Shown here: positions 18,536 through 28,124 of the stretch, piece by piece
Layout: each line of letters begins with the position of its first letter
Position numbering within the stretch: position 1 is the stretch's first letter
Source of the DNA: Sphingomonas hankookensis
GTDB lineage: Bacteria > Pseudomonadota > Alphaproteobacteria > Sphingomonadales > Sphingomonadaceae
Length of the DNA: 64,000 nucleotides
Direction of reading: 5' to 3'
Assembly (NCBI RefSeq): GCF_001619955.1
Contig: NZ_LQQO01000001.1
Location: 496,001-560,000 of the forward strand
Made by a program: the position numbers and the translations under genes
Notes under the pieces: generated by a model
Databases searched by the model: none
Seen by the model: the letters and a program-made list of their open reading frames with translations, nothing else
Told to the model about the DNA's origin: nothing

Positions 18536-20773
18536 TTATCGTCCCAGGTTCTTCAATGCCAGCGTTACCAGATAGCTGCTGCCGCTGCGCGCGTCGCCGA
18601 TCCGCTGGTAATCGCGCTTCCAGGTGAGGCCCAGCCGCAGGCAGTCGTCCTCATACTGCACGCCCAGCCGGTGGCGGATCGGGTCATAGCCGTCCGACAG
18701 CGACAGCGAATCCTCCGACTTGTCGGTCAGGTCGACGGTGGCGGAGGCGAAGGCCGACCAGAACGGCCCGAACGCCGCCCGCGCGCCGACGCGGATTTCC
18801 TCGCGATCCTGCAAATCTTCCAGCTCGTCGATGTCGCGGTTGAGCCGCAGATAGCCGACCTGGACATAGGTCCGCCGGCTGCCGACCGTCGCGTCCACTT
18901 CGTTGCGGCGGATCTTCAACCCGTCCTTGTCCAGCCGGTAGCGGTGGGTGAAGGTCACCAGTTCGCGGAACCGCATGTCGGTGCGACCGACGATATCGGA
19001 AAAGCGGTCGTCCAGCCCGGTGCCGCTGGGCAGGATGCTCGCCCGCTGGCTGGTGCGATAGCTTTGCCCGACCGTCGCCGCCACCGCCACGCCCGGCAGG
19101 TCGAGCGCATAGTCGAGGCCATAGGTGACGCGCGACGAATCCTCGAACCGGTCATATCCGGCGAAGCGATTGAGCGCGAAGAGGTTCGAATCCTCCAGAT
19201 CGACCGCGCGCGCATCCTCGTTCGGCACGGCGAGATTGGAGATCCTCGGCGATGCGACCAACTGCACCCGCGGGGAAATACGCTGCGTGCCGCGCCCGAT
19301 CGCGCCGACGAACGGCCAGCGGACATCGACCGCCAGCGCGGCGATCCCGCGCGGGGTGAACCCTTCGTCGCCGCGATAGCTGAGCACCGCCGTATCGATC
19401 GTGTCGCGCGCGTTGTACGCATCGGCACGGCCATAGGCGGTGAACGTCACCTCCTGCCCCAGCGGGGTATAGCGGGTCAGGTCCCAGCGCGCGGCGACGA
19501 AGGCGCGCTGCGTATCCTGTCCCTCGCTGCGGCTGATCGCCAGCGTGTTCAGCTGCACCTGCGCGACGCCGCCCAGCAATCCGTTGAAGCGGCGGCGATA
19601 GTCGATCTCGGGCAGCGCGATCGGCTGCATCCCCTGATCGTCGCCGACGCGCAGCGTCTGCACCGCCCAGCCGCTGATCGACAGCATCGAATCGCGGTCG
19701 ATCCGCTCGACCGTCACATTGTTGCGCAGCCGGTCGTCACGCGAAATGTCGTAGCGGCGCAGGAACGTCTGGTCGGTGGCATAGCGCAGCGACCCCGACA
19801 CGCTCCAGTTCGGGTCGAGCTGGAATCGGCCGACCGTATCGATATAGCCGCGGAACGACCGCTCGGTCCCGGTCGGCGACGCGCCGAGCACCAGGTCGTC
19901 GCTGCGCCGGCTGACCGTTGCATAGCCCTGCACCCGGTACGCGCCCTTGCTCGACAGCGACCGGTAATCGGCCTGCAGCATCGGCAGGACGGCGGTGAAG
20001 ACATGTGGGGTGATTGTCAGGTCGCGATTGGGCGCGAGGTTGAAATAATAGGGGACCGCGACTTCCAGCCCGTTGACCCGGTCGAGCCGGATCGACGGCG
20101 CCAGCAGCCCCGAATCGCTGCCATCGCCGATCGTGTGCGAGAAGGACGGCAGCGGGATGGTCGGCAGGCCGAAGATAGTCAGCCCCGCGCCGGTATAGCG
20201 AATGCGCTTGCGCGTCGGGTCGTACCGGACCTTCAGCGCGGTGATCTTCCACGACGGCTCCTTGGGACAGCCGGCGGAGTTCGTGACCGAACAGGGTGTA
20301 TAGGCGGCACTTTCGACCGTCACCACGCCGTTTTCCGACCTGGTGCCGCGCTTCGCCGCGATCCGGCCGCCTTCGTCCAGCACGACCAGCATGTTGTCGA
20401 CCACGCCGTCCTTCAGGCTGTCGGTCAGCTCGATCCGGTCGCCATAGGCGACGTCACCTTCCGGGTTGGTGACCGCAATATTGCCGTCGGCCACGACCTG
20501 TCCGGTCTTGCGGTTCCACGTCACCCGGTCGGCACGCAACCGGTTGCCCTCGCGCAGCAGCCGCACCTCGCCGGTCGCGGTCACGACATCGGCGTTGCTG
20601 TCATATTCCAGCAGGTCTGACGAAAAATCGATCTGGTCGCTGGTCGCGGGCGTCGGCAGCGCGCTTCCCGGTGGCGGAGGCGGAAGGCTGCGATCCTGCA
20701 GGTCCTGTGCGACCGCAGGGCCGGCGATCGCCAGCGTCAGGCCAAGGGCAAGCGACCCCAACGAACGCTTCAC
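18536..20773 (-). CDS. lptD: LPS-assembly protein LptD (OstA/Imp)
   Basis: A 745-residue outer-membrane protein. The signal peptide is MKRSLGSLALGLTLAIAG with AVAQ cleavage. An LptA-like OstA beta-jellyroll follows (DLLEYDSNADVVTATGEVRL, DRVTWNRKTGQVVADGNIAV). Then comes the large beta-barrel domain with the family block VTVESAAYTPC, YFNLAPNRDLTITPHVF and SLSDGYDPIRHRLGVQY. With LptE it places lipopolysaccharide (in sphingomonads possibly glycosphingolipids as well) in the outer leaflet. It is first in the operon with its chaperone surA. Confidence 0.95.
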   Translation of the reverse strand: MKRSLGSLALGLTLAIAGPAVAQDLQDRSLPPPPPGSALPTPATSDQIDFSSDLLEYDSNADVVTATGEVRLLREGNRLRADRVTWNRKTGQVVADGNIAVTNPEGDVAYGDRIELTDSLKDGVVDNMLVVLDEGGRIAAKRGTRSENGVVTVESAAYTPCSVTNSAGCPKEPSWKITALKVRYDPTRKRIRYTGAGLTIFGLPTIPLPSFSHTIGDGSDSGLLAPSIRLDRVNGLEVAVPYYFNLAPNRDLTITPHVFTAVLPMLQADYRSLSSKGAYRVQGYATVSRRSDDLVLGASPTGTERSFRGYIDTVGRFQLDPNWSVSGSLRYATDQTFLRRYDISRDDRLRNNVTVERIDRDSMLSISGWAVQTLRVGDDQGMQPIALPEIDYRRRFNGLLGGVAQVQLNTLAISRSEGQDTQRAFVAARWDLTRYTPLGQEVTFTAYGRADAYNARDTIDTAVLSYRGDEGFTPRGIAALAVDVRWPFVGAIGRGTQRISPRVQLVASPRISNLAVPNEDARAVDLEDSNLFALNRFAGYDRFEDSSRVTYGLDYALDLPGVAVAATVGQSYRTSQRASILPSGTGLDDRFSDIVGRTDMRFRELVTFTHRYRLDKDGLKIRRNEVDATVGSRRTYVQVGYLRLNRDIDELEDLQDREEIRVGARAAFGPFWSAFASATVDLTDKSEDSLSLSDGYDPIRHRLGVQYEDDCLRLGLTWKRDYQRIGDARSGSSYLVTLALKNLGR

Positions 20774-20870
20774 TAGTCTCGCTTCCCCAAACCGTTTGGC
20801 GCCCGACCCGCGGACGCTCGTTCCGCGCTATTGCATCGTGGCGCGGGAACCGCAATCGCCCTTGGCCCGC

Positions 20871-20899
20871 TTTACCTGCCCATCGCGACGCGCCTAGAA
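20871..20899 (+). promoter_or_regulatory. Putative pepA promoter
   Basis: TTTACC, a 17-nt spacer and CTAGAA. The predicted start near 20906 gives a leader of about 33 nt with GAGGAAA just before the ATG at 20939. Confidence 0.4.
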
Positions 20900-20938
20900 G
20901 GTGCCTGCGCCGCGTGCGCCACTGTCTTGAGGAAACCC

Positions 20939-22414
20939 ATGTCGATTTCGATCCAGTTCGCGTCCCAGCGGGGAACCGCCACCGCCCTCGTCCTGCCCAT
21001 CGCCGCCGGCGGTCTGGCGCGGGTCGATGCCGCGGGTCTGGAGCCGCAGGTCGCCTCGCTGGTGGCGGGTGCCGCCAAGGCCGAGCGCTTCGACGGCGAA
21101 GCCGGGTCGATGGCCGAAATCTTCGTGCCGGGCGAGGGGGATAGCGCCGGTCGCGTCATCCTGCTCGGCATCGGCGACGGCGAAGGGCCGGCGCTCGAAA
21201 AGGCCGGCGGTGCGCTGACCGGCCGCTTCCTGCTGTCGGGCCTGACCGACCTGACCGTCGACTTCACCGGCACCGACGTGTCGGCCAGGGCCATCGCCCG
21301 CTTCGCGGCAACCGCGGCGCAGCGCGGCTGGCGGCAGGACGGCTATCGCACCAAGATGCCCGAAAAGTCGAAGCCGACGCTGACCGGCCTGACCATCGTC
21401 GGCGCGCCCGAGGGCATCGACGATGCCTTCGTCGCCGCCGATGCGATCACCAAGGGGCTGGACCTGACCCGCACCCTCGTCACCGATCCGCCCAACATCC
21501 TGTACCCGGTCAGCTTCGTCGAGAAGTGCCGCGAGCTGGAAGCGCTGGGCGTCGAACTGACGATCCTCGACGAACGGCAGATGGCCGAACTCGGCATGGG
21601 CGCGCTCTTGGGCGTCGGTCTGGGCTCCGAAAAGGAATCGCGCCTGCTCGCGATGCGCTGGACCGGCAAGGCCGAGGGCGATGTCGACCTCGCGCTGGTC
21701 GGCAAGGGCGTGACCTTCGACACCGGCGGTATTTCGCTCAAGCCCGGGCCCGGCATGGAGGACATGAAGTGGGACATGGGCGGCGCGGGCGCCGTCGTCG
21801 GCGCGATGAAGGCGCTGGCCAGCCGCAAGGCGAAGGCGAACGTCGTCGGCGTGGTCGGGCTGGTCGAGAACATGCCCGACGGCAAGGCGCAGCGTCCGGG
21901 TGACGTGGTGACGTCGATGTCGGGCCAGACCATCGAGGTGCTGAACACCGATGCCGAAGGCCGCCTCGTCCTGTGCGACGTGCTCACCTGGGTCCAGAAG
22001 ACGCATCGCCCCAAGACCATCGTCGATCTCGCCACCCTGACCGGTGCGATGATCATCAGCCTCGGCAACGAACATGGCGGCCTGTTCGCCAACGACGATT
22101 CGCTGGCCGACGAGCTGCTCGCCGCCTCGCGCGAATCGGGCGACCTGTTGTGGCGCTTCCCGCTGTCGCCGGCGTACGACAAGCTGCTCGACAGCCCGAT
22201 CGCCGACATGAAGAATATCGGCCCGCGCGGCGCCGGGTCGATCACCGCCGCGCAGTTCCTCAAGCGCTATATCGAGGACGGCGTACGCTGGGCGCATCTC
22301 GACATCGCCGGCATGGTGTGGGCCGACAAGCCCGGCAACCATCACGACAAGGGCGCGACCGGTTTCGGCGTGCGCCTGCTCGACCGGTTCGTGGCGGATA
22401 ATTTCGAGCAATGA
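20939..22414 (+). CDS. pepA: Leucyl aminopeptidase (M17)
   Basis: A 491-residue cytosolic dizinc exopeptidase that removes N-terminal residues; in E. coli it also acts in recombination and regulation. The N-terminal macro-like domain covers about residues 1-160. The catalytic domain carries GKGVTFDTGGISLKPG (Lys and Asp ligands), MKWDMGGAGAVVGAM, and the signature NTDAEGRLVLCDVL with metal-binding Asp and Glu and the active-site Arg. The ATG at 20939 follows GAGGAAAC; the open frame upstream to 20831 has no family similarity. It is divergent from lptD and followed by repeat copy A2 and holC. Confidence 0.96.
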   Translation: MSISIQFASQRGTATALVLPIAAGGLARVDAAGLEPQVASLVAGAAKAERFDGEAGSMAEIFVPGEGDSAGRVILLGIGDGEGPALEKAGGALTGRFLLSGLTDLTVDFTGTDVSARAIARFAATAAQRGWRQDGYRTKMPEKSKPTLTGLTIVGAPEGIDDAFVAADAITKGLDLTRTLVTDPPNILYPVSFVEKCRELEALGVELTILDERQMAELGMGALLGVGLGSEKESRLLAMRWTGKAEGDVDLALVGKGVTFDTGGISLKPGPGMEDMKWDMGGAGAVVGAMKALASRKAKANVVGVVGLVENMPDGKAQRPGDVVTSMSGQTIEVLNTDAEGRLVLCDVLTWVQKTHRPKTIVDLATLTGAMIISLGNEHGGLFANDDSLADELLAASRESGDLLWRFPLSPAYDKLLDSPIADMKNIGPRGAGSITAAQFLKRYIEDGVRWAHLDIAGMVWADKPGNHHDKGATGFGVRLLDRFVADNFEQ

Positions 22415-22510
22415 CGTCATTCCCGCGCAGGCGGGAATCCATACACGCTGACGTCGCGGCTCCATCGCGATCGTTAGCGGCTATGGGTTCCCGCCTGCGC
22501 GGGAACGACG
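22415..22510. repeat. Intergenic palindromic repeat, family A, copy 2
   Basis: Two hairpins, ATTCCCGC-GCAG-GCGGGAAT at 22419-22438 and a matching GTTCCCGCctgcGCGGGAAC at the right end, flank a centre with ATCCATACACGC and AGCGGCTATGG. The same centre words occur in copy 3 at 33544. It starts right after the pepA stop codon. Confidence 0.8.
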
Positions 22511-22523
22511 AAAGGGCGCGGAC

Positions 22524-22961
22524 ATGAAAGTCGACTTCTACCACCTGACCCGCAGCCCGCTCGACCGGGTGCTGCCGCGCATCGCCCAGCGTCTCCACGA
22601 CGATGGCGAGCGCCTGCTGCTGCTGTCGGACGACGCCGACCAGCGCCGTCACCTCGACATGCTGCTGTGGACCTATGCCCCCGACAGCTTCCTGCCGCAT
22701 GCCGAGGCCGGCTCAGGCGACGACGCTTGCCAAGCCGTGCTGATCGCCCCCGAACCGACCGACGCCAACGCCGCACGCAACGTCGCGATCGTCGACGGTC
22801 GCTGGCGCGACGAAGCGCTCACCTTCGACCGCGCGTTCCACTTCTTCGGCGAGGATCACATCGCCGCCGCCCGCACCGCATGGAAGGGGCTGGCCGACCG
22901 CGAGGACGTCGAGCGCCGCTACTGGCGGCAGGGTGACGGCGGCTGGGAGCAGGCGGCGTAA
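22524..22961 (+). CDS. holC: DNA polymerase III subunit chi
   Basis: A 145-residue protein with the HolC fold: MKVDFYHLTRSPLDRVLPRI, then VLLLSDDADQRRHLD-like (here LLLLSDDADQRRHLDMLLW), then DSFLPHAEAG and PVLIAPEPT-like (QAVLIAPEPTDANAARNVAI). The C-terminus has RWRDEALTFDRAFHFF. Chi links the clamp loader to SSB at the replication fork. It lies downstream of pepA with a repeat in between, an order common in alphaproteobacteria. Confidence 0.92.
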   Translation: MKVDFYHLTRSPLDRVLPRIAQRLHDDGERLLLLSDDADQRRHLDMLLWTYAPDSFLPHAEAGSGDDACQAVLIAPEPTDANAARNVAIVDGRWRDEALTFDRAFHFFGEDHIAAARTAWKGLADREDVERRYWRQGDGGWEQAA

Positions 22962-22964
22962 CGC

Positions 22965-22992
22965 TTGCCTGTCGCGCGCCGCCCGACTAGGG
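22965..22992 (+). promoter_or_regulatory. Putative ndk promoter
   Basis: TTGCCT, a 16-nt spacer and CTAGGG lie just after the holC stop. The leader would be about 43 nt and contains GCAGGAG upstream of the ndk ATG. Confidence 0.35.
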
Positions 22993-23041
22993 GGACCGGC
23001 GACAATCCTTCCAACACCATAACGCAGGAGCCGCGACCACC

Positions 23042-23464
23042 ATGGCCGCTACCCGTACCTTTTCGATCATCAAGCCCGACGCGACCCGCCGCAACCTGAC
23101 CGGCGCCGTCACCAAGATGCTGGAGGAAGCCGGCCTGCGCGTCGTCGCCTCGAAGCGCATCCAGATGACCCGCGAACAGGCCGAAGGCTTCTACGGCGTG
23201 CACCGCGAGCGTCCGTTCTTCAACGACCTGGTGTCGTTCATGATCTCCGGCCCGGTCGTCGTGCAGGTACTGGAAGGCGAGAACGCCGTGCAGAAGAACC
23301 GCGACGTCATGGGCGCGACCAATCCGGCGAACGCCGAGCCGGGCACGATCCGCAAGGAACTGGCCGAATCGATCGAAGCCAACTCGGTCCATGGTTCGGA
23401 TTCGGAAGAGAATGCGAAGATCGAGATCGACTTCTTCTTCAAGCCGGAAGAGATCGTCGGCTGA
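23042..23464 (+). CDS. ndk: Nucleoside diphosphate kinase
   Basis: A 140-residue enzyme that balances nucleoside triphosphate pools. It starts [19 protein letters not shown] and shows [18 protein letters not shown] and [20 protein letters not shown]. The catalytic-histidine motif [20 protein letters not shown] contains the phosphorylated His of the NDK signature. Length and motifs are standard for the bacterial hexameric/tetrameric enzyme. An AGGAG ribosome-binding site precedes the ATG, and a good terminator follows. Confidence 0.97.
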   Translation: MAATRTFSIIKPDATRRNLTGAVTKMLEEAGLRVVASKRIQMTREQAEGFYGVHRERPFFNDLVSFMISGPVVVQVLEGENAVQKNRDVMGATNPANAEPGTIRKELAESIEANSVHGSDSEENAKIEIDFFFKPEEIVG

Positions 23465-23486
23465 TTTTGGTCGGTCGATGGAGACG

Positions 23487-23522
23487 GGCCCGCTTCCCAT
23501 TGGGAGGCGGGCCTTTTTCTTT
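23487..23522 (+). terminator. Rho-independent terminator after ndk
   Basis: A 12-bp stem (GGCCCGCTTCCC with GGGAGGCGGGCC, one G-T pair, loop ATT) is followed directly by TTTTTCTTT. It is the best canonical terminator in the window. Confidence 0.9.
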
Positions 23523-23625
23523 GTCTGAAGGCTCATACCACCCCACCCGTTCGGTTCGAGCAGCCTCGAGCCTGCCGAGTTTTGGGGAGAACGCGATTTT
23601 CTAATTTTGAAACGCGACCGCACAT

Positions 23626-23654
23626 TTGTCCGATCGCTTAAATATATATGTAAT
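23626..23654 (+). promoter_or_regulatory. Putative sigma70 promoter of the small Cys-rich gene
   Basis: TTGTCC, a 17-nt spacer and TGTAAT, embedded in AT-rich sequence (AATATATATG) unlike the rest of the window. The predicted leader is about 68 nt and carries AAAGGAA just before the ATG at 23729. Confidence 0.4.
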
Positions 23655-23728
23655 GGTTCTATTTGCATTGATGTTGCGTTTGGTGCGAGTAAGTTTGCCT
23701 TGCGACTCACGTTGCAAAGGAAACAAGT

Positions 23729-24004
23729 ATGACAAGATCTTCGAGAATGCGTCTATTTGTAGCTTGTGCCTTTTCGCTCGCAAGCACAATGTCTGTGCCG
23801 GCTTTGGCCGAGAGCAGGCAAGCTGTTTGCGCTCGCGCTGCGAAAAACTACTGCGATGCCAACCCCGACGAATACGCATCGTATCAGGAATGTGTTGGGA
23901 CCGAGTACGAGGATTGTCTCGAAGGAATTCCTGGCCCCCCTTCGAAACCACCGACCGATCCGAACCCACCCTATTGTTGGCAGTACAACATTCAATGTCC
24001 GTAA
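23729..24004 (+). CDS. Small secreted cysteine-rich protein, unknown
   Basis: A 91-residue protein I do not recognise. It has a clear Sec signal peptide (MRLFVACAFSLASTMSVPALA-like region, cleavage near ALA-ES). The mature part of about 60 residues holds six cysteines (motifs AVCARAA, NYCDANP, QECVGTE, EDCLEGI, YCWQYN, QCP) and a Pro-rich segment PGPPSKPPTDPNPPY. Even cysteine number and export suggest three disulfides. AAAGGAA provides a good ribosome-binding site, and the gene has its own promoter-like sequence upstream and hairpin downstream. The surrounding 600 bp are visibly less GC-rich than neighbours, a possible sign of transfer. No function is proposed. Confidence 0.6.
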   Translation: MTRSSRMRLFVACAFSLASTMSVPALAESRQAVCARAAKNYCDANPDEYASYQECVGTEYEDCLEGIPGPPSKPPTDPNPPYCWQYNIQCP

Positions 24005-24012
24005 ATCACGGT

Positions 24013-24040
24013 GTGGGGTGCGGTTTGTACCGCACTCCAC
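24013..24040 (+). terminator. Hairpin after the small Cys-rich gene
   Basis: A 12-bp stem GTGGGGTGCGGT / ACCGCACTCCAC with loop TTGT (one G-U pair) begins 8 nt after the stop codon. There is no T run, so it may be a stability hairpin rather than an intrinsic terminator. Confidence 0.6.
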
Positions 24041-24160
24041 GAACAGCTAACTCCGAACGATACAACATGGTCGCGTAGCCGGACTGATCTACGCCACTTC
24101 ATCGAATTGAAGTGAGCGCGATCCAGCGCCGCCGCTCGGCCCGCGCATCCTCCGCGCCGC

Positions 24161-24520
24161 TCACCGACCGCCCGCCTCCAGCAATGCGCGTGGTGCCGCC
24201 AGTTCCCAGCTGCGCGCGATGCGATCCTCGACGAGCGTCCAGTCGACATCGCCGGTCAGCGTTATCGCGACCCAGCCCTTCGCCGCGAGATAGGCGGGCA
24301 GGGAATAGGTGTCGGGTGCCGCCTCGATCAGCATCGCCTGTTCGTCGCTGCTGCCGGTCCGCACGCACAACACGGTGCGTCCGTCGCCATGATGGTCGTC
24401 GCGAAACTGCGCGAATTGCCGGTCGTGGACGAAGAAGGTCGGCTCACCGTGGGTGGTTCGCTCGTCCACCTCCGGCAACACCTTCACGGCCTCACGGATA
24501 CGGTCGAGCATCTCGGTCAT
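24161..24520 (-). CDS. MmcQ/YjbR family DNA-binding-like protein
   Basis: A 119-residue protein of the MmcQ/YjbR (CyaY-like fold) family. The tell-tale elements are LPEVDERTTHGEPTFFVHDR near residues 14-34, CVRTGSSDEQAMLIEA, the SLPAYLAAKGWVAITLTGD segment and the C-terminal DWTLVEDRIARSWELAAPR. Function is not established beyond proposed nucleic-acid binding. It overlaps the purN stop by 4 nt and is therefore likely the last gene of a purM-purN-mmcQ operon. Confidence 0.83.
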   Translation of the reverse strand: MTEMLDRIREAVKVLPEVDERTTHGEPTFFVHDRQFAQFRDDHHGDGRTVLCVRTGSSDEQAMLIEAAPDTYSLPAYLAAKGWVAITLTGDVDWTLVEDRIARSWELAAPRALLEAGGR

Positions 24521-25086
24521 CGCGTCACATACTCCGCCAGCGTTTGCGGGTAGAGGCGATGTTCCTCCACCAGCACCCGTGCCGCCAGACTGTCCGGCGT
24601 ATCGTCGGGCAGGATCGGAACGCGCGCCTGGGCCAATACGCTCCCGGCATCCAACTCTTCGGTGACGACATGCACCGAACAGCCGGCTTCCCGGTCACCC
24701 GCCGCAATGGCGCGCGCATGGGTGTCGAGGCCCTTGTAGGCGGGCAGCAGCGAAGGGTGGATATTGACGATCCGGTCGCGCCACTTCGCCACGAAGTCAC
24801 CCGACAACAGCCGCATATAGCCCGCCAGCGCGATCGTTTCGACGCCCGCCTCGCGCAGCGCGCCGTCGATCGCCGCCTCATACTCCGCCTTCGCCATGCC
24901 CTTGGGCGAAAGGGAAAAGGTCGCGATGCCCTGTTCGGCGGCATGGGTCAGGCCGGCGGCATCGGGCTTGTCCGACGCCACCAGCACGACCTCATAGGGA
25001 CAGTCCGCCGCCTTCGCCGCCGCGACCAACGCCGCCATGTTCGACCCGCGCCCCGAAATCAGGACACCGACACGATGCCTAGCCAA
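24517..25086 (-). CDS. purN: Phosphoribosylglycinamide formyltransferase
   Basis: A 189-residue enzyme that transfers the formyl group of 10-formyl-THF to GAR in purine synthesis. It starts [19 protein letters not shown] (phosphate loop). It carries [16 protein letters not shown] and the catalytic [18 protein letters not shown] (Asn and His), with the catalytic Asp in [16 protein letters not shown]. It is full length and overlaps purM by 8 nt, giving tight coupling of two consecutive-pathway enzymes. Confidence 0.96.
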   Translation of the reverse strand: MARHRVGVLISGRGSNMAALVAAAKAADCPYEVVLVASDKPDAAGLTHAAEQGIATFSLSPKGMAKAEYEAAIDGALREAGVETIALAGYMRLLSGDFVAKWRDRIVNIHPSLLPAYKGLDTHARAIAAGDREAGCSVHVVTEELDAGSVLAQARVPILPDDTPDSLAARVLVEEHRLYPQTLAEYVTR

Positions 25087-26185
25087 GATGCGTCGCGCTC
25101 CAGTCCGCGCGCGCGCTCCACGTGCCCGCGCTGCCCTTCACGGTGCAGCCCTTGTCGCCCGCCTCGACCGTACCGATCCGCACGACCGTCTCGCCCGCTT
25201 GCGTCAGCGCTGCGGCGACCGCCTCGGCATCGTCGGCCGCGACCAGCACCGCCATGCCGATGCCGCAGTTGAAGGTCCGCGCCATCTCCTCCGGCTCGAT
25301 ATTGCCCTGCGCCTGCAGGAACGCCATCAACCGCGGCTGTTCCCACGCATCGGCATCGACCTGCGCATGGGCGCCCTCGGGCAGGACGCGCGGGATATTC
25401 TCCAGCAACCCGCCACCGGTAATATGGGCGAGGCCATGGATGCGCCCCTCGCGGAGCAGCGGCAGCAGCGACTTCACGTAGATCTTCGTCGGCGCCAACA
25501 GCGCGTCGATCAGCAACACGTCCTGATCGAACAGGGCAGGGCGGTCGAGCTTCCACGCCTTGTCCGCCGCCAGCCGCCGCACCAGCGAAAAGCCGTTCGA
25601 ATGCACCCCCGACGAAGCGAGGCCCAGGATCACGTCGCCGACCGCCACCTTGTCGCCGGTCAGCAACTGCTCGCGCTCGACTGCCCCCACGCAGAAGCCG
25701 GCGAGGTCGTAATCCTCGCCCTCATACATGCCCGGCATTTCCGCCGTCTCGCCGCCGATCAGCGCGCAGCCCGCCTGGCGGCACCCTTCGGCGATCGATC
25801 CGACGACCCGCTCGGCGGTCTCGGCGACCAGCTTGCCGGTGGCATAATAGTCGAGGAAGAACAGCGGCTCGGCGCCCTGCACGATCAGGTCGTTGGCGCA
25901 CATCGCGACCAGGTCGATGCCCACGCCGTCATGGGCGTTGTGCTCGATCGCGAGCTTCAACTTGGTGCCCACGCCGTCATTGGCGGCGACCAGCAACGGG
26001 TCCTTGAACCCCGCCGCCTTGGGATCGAACACCCCGCCGAACCCGCCCAGTTCGGCATCCGCCCCCGGGCGCCGCGTCGATTTCGCCAACGGCCCGATGG
26101 CACGGACCAGGGCATTGCCCGCCGCGATCGATACGCCTGCCTGTGCGTAGGTATAGCCGCCGCCGCGGTCCGCTTCGTTGCTCAT
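25079..26185 (-). CDS. purM: Phosphoribosylformylglycinamidine cyclo-ligase (AIR synthetase)
   Basis: A 368-residue ATP-dependent enzyme that closes the imidazole ring to make AIR. Motifs: [17 protein letters not shown] at the N-terminus, [18 protein letters not shown] (metal/ATP site), [34 protein letters not shown] and [18 protein letters not shown]. The last 35 residues resemble the typical PurM end. It is the first gene of the pur operon and divergent from the DUF2066 gene; GCTAACC just before its ATG is a possible -10 element. Confidence 0.97.
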   Translation of the reverse strand: MSNEADRGGGYTYAQAGVSIAAGNALVRAIGPLAKSTRRPGADAELGGFGGVFDPKAAGFKDPLLVAANDGVGTKLKLAIEHNAHDGVGIDLVAMCANDLIVQGAEPLFFLDYYATGKLVAETAERVVGSIAEGCRQAGCALIGGETAEMPGMYEGEDYDLAGFCVGAVEREQLLTGDKVAVGDVILGLASSGVHSNGFSLVRRLAADKAWKLDRPALFDQDVLLIDALLAPTKIYVKSLLPLLREGRIHGLAHITGGGLLENIPRVLPEGAHAQVDADAWEQPRLMAFLQAQGNIEPEEMARTFNCGIGMAVLVAADDAEAVAAALTQAGETVVRIGTVEAGDKGCTVKGSAGTWSARADWSATHLG

Positions 26186-26244
26186 GATTGCCGGTTAGCT
26201 ACATCGCGCTTGGATTTCCACGCCTGCTTCGTCAAAAGGCGGCC

Positions 26245-27489
26245 ATGACTTTGTATCAGCCCCGCCGCATCCTTGCCGCCGTCGCCTTGGGCGTCGTCGC
26301 CACGGGCGCGGTCGTGGCGCAACAAGGCGGCGTCGCCGCGATCGACAGCTCGGGCAGTTTCGAGGTGAACGGCGTGCGCGTCGATGTCGCCGGCCCCTCT
26401 GCTGATGCCGCCCGTACCGCCGGCTGGCGCATCGCCCAGCGCAAGGGGTGGCAAATGCTGTCGCAGCGCCTGACCGGGCAAGCCCGCTCGCTGCCCGACG
26501 GCACGCTCGATTCGCTGGTCAGCGGCATCGTCGTCGAAAGCGAACAGATCGGGCCGAAGCGCTACATCGCGCGGTTGGGCGTGCTGTTCAATCGCGGCCG
26601 TGCCGCGTCGATCCTAGGGATAGCCGGGGTTTCCGAACGCAGTCCCGCCATGCTCGTCCTGCCGCTCATCTGGGACGGTGGGACGGGCACGGTGTTCGAA
26701 CGCGCAACCCCGTGGCAGGCGGCATGGGCGCGCTTCCGCACCGGCGGCAGCGTCATGGACTATGTCCGCCCCAGCGGCACCGGCGCCGACGGCCTGTTGC
26801 TGAACGCCGGACAGGTGACCCGGCGCGGGCGCGGCTGGTGGCGCACCGTCCTCAACCAATATGGCGCGTCCGACGTGCTGATCCCGCAGGTCCACCTGTA
26901 CCGCCAATGGCCCGGCGGCCCGGTGATCGGCACCTTCACCGCCGGCTACGGCCCCGACAACCGCCTGCTCGGCAGCTTCTCGTTGCGGGTGGAGCAGGGC
27001 GACGCCGTCCCCGCGCTTCTCGACGAAGGCGTCCGCCGGATCGACGCAATGTATCAACAGGCGTTGCAGTCCGGCACGCTGCGCCCCGACGTCGTCCTCG
27101 CCGCGCCGCCGCCCGGCACGCCGGTCGCCCCGGTCGAGGAGGAAATCACCGACCTGACCCTGACCGATCCCACCGCCACGCCGACGCCCGCGCCTGCCGC
27201 CGAGGCGGTCACGCTGTCGATCCAGGCCGACACCCCCAATGTCGCTGCCGTCGAATCGACCGAAGCGGCGCTGCGTGCCGTTCCCGGCGTCCGTTCGGCC
27301 GCGACCTCCAGCCTTGCGCTGGGCGGCGTATCGGTGCTGCGCGTCACCTTCGACGGCGATGCCGCGATCCTTGCCGCCGCGCTGGAGGCCCGCGGCTGGC
27401 AAGTCCAGCAGGGTGAGGGCGCGCTTCGCATCCGCCGCCGTGCCGCCGCCGCCACGCCCCCGCCGCCCGCGAGTACGCCGCAGGGATGA
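26245..27489 (+). CDS. Exported DUF2066-like protein
   Basis: A 414-residue protein starting [19 protein letters not shown], a probable signal sequence or anchor ending near VVAQQ. The middle ([43 protein letters not shown]) matches the DUF2066 pattern. Then come a Pro/Thr/Ala linker and a C-terminal domain ([17 protein letters not shown]) that resembles a small ferredoxin-like fold. Function is unknown. The order DUF2066-hdaA-ppk-ppx is common in sphingomonads; the stop overlaps the hdaA start by 4 nt, so expression is coupled. Confidence 0.7.
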   Translation: MTLYQPRRILAAVALGVVATGAVVAQQGGVAAIDSSGSFEVNGVRVDVAGPSADAARTAGWRIAQRKGWQMLSQRLTGQARSLPDGTLDSLVSGIVVESEQIGPKRYIARLGVLFNRGRAASILGIAGVSERSPAMLVLPLIWDGGTGTVFERATPWQAAWARFRTGGSVMDYVRPSGTGADGLLLNAGQVTRRGRGWWRTVLNQYGASDVLIPQVHLYRQWPGGPVIGTFTAGYGPDNRLLGSFSLRVEQGDAVPALLDEGVRRIDAMYQQALQSGTLRPDVVLAAPPPGTPVAPVEEEITDLTLTDPTATPTPAPAAEAVTLSIQADTPNVAAVESTEAALRAVPGVRSAATSSLALGGVSVLRVTFDGDAAILAAALEARGWQVQQGEGALRIRRRAAAATPPPPASTPQG

Positions 27490-28124
27490 CCCAGTCGCGT
27501 ACCGGATCGGCCCAGCTTTCCTTCTCGCTCGAACTGCCCGCCGGCGCCCGGCAGGACCTGTTCCTCGTCGGGCCGTCGAACGAAGCCGCCGTCCATCATC
27601 TCGACCATTGGGAGACGTGGCCAGTCAAGGCCGCGCTGCTGGTCGGCCCGCGCAAATCGGGCCGGACGCTGCTCGCCCGCTCGTTCGTCGCGCGCAGCGG
27701 CGGCACGATCGCCGACGATGCGGAGCGGTGGAACGAGACCGAACTGTTCCACGCCTGGAACCGCGCGCAGAGCGAAGGTCAGCCGCTGCTGATCGTCGCC
27801 GATGCCCCGCCGCCCATTTGGCGGATCGGCCTGCCCGACCTGCGTTCGCGCATGGGGGCGACGCCGGTGCTGCGGCTGGAAGCGCCCGACGAACTGCTGA
27901 TCGAAACACTGCTGCAATATCTGTTCGACAGGAAGGAGCTCGTCGCCGCGCCGGATGTCGTGCGCTGGCTTGCCCGCCGGGTCGAACGGAGCCACCTTGC
28001 GGTGCTTCGGATCGTCGAGGCTTTGGAGGAAGATGCGATGTTGCGCTCGACGCGCCGTTTGACGATCCCGACCGCGCGCGCCGCGCTGTCCGACAGCCCG
28101 CTGCTCTTGGACCGCCTGCTGTGA
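27486..28124 (+). CDS. HdaA-like regulator of DnaA (RIDA)
   Basis: A 212-residue DnaA-like AAA+ protein lacking the DnaA DNA-binding domain. Near the N-terminus AQLSFSLEL resembles the clamp-binding QL-x-(F/L) peptide with which Hda docks on the DNA polymerase sliding clamp. The Walker A-like loop is [12 protein letters not shown] (Arg in place of the usual Lys, as in E. coli Hda), followed by [10 protein letters not shown] as Walker B-like. Hda with the clamp drives ATP hydrolysis by DnaA to stop over-initiation. Its place directly before ppk is the usual alphaproteobacterial one. Confidence 0.8.
   Translation: MTQSRTGSAQLSFSLELPAGARQDLFLVGPSNEAAVHHLDHWETWPVKAALLVGPRKSGRTLLARSFVARSGGTIADDAERWNETELFHAWNRAQSEGQPLLIVADAPPPIWRIGLPDLRSRMGATPVLRLEAPDELLIETLLQYLFDRKELVAAPDVVRWLARRVERSHLAVLRIVEALEEDAMLRSTRRLTIPTARAALSDSPLLLDRLL

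Noticed and set aside
18374..20620. Long antisense frame over lptD and surA
   Set aside because: Arg/Ala/Asp-rich translation without family similarity, fully explained by the opposite-strand genes.
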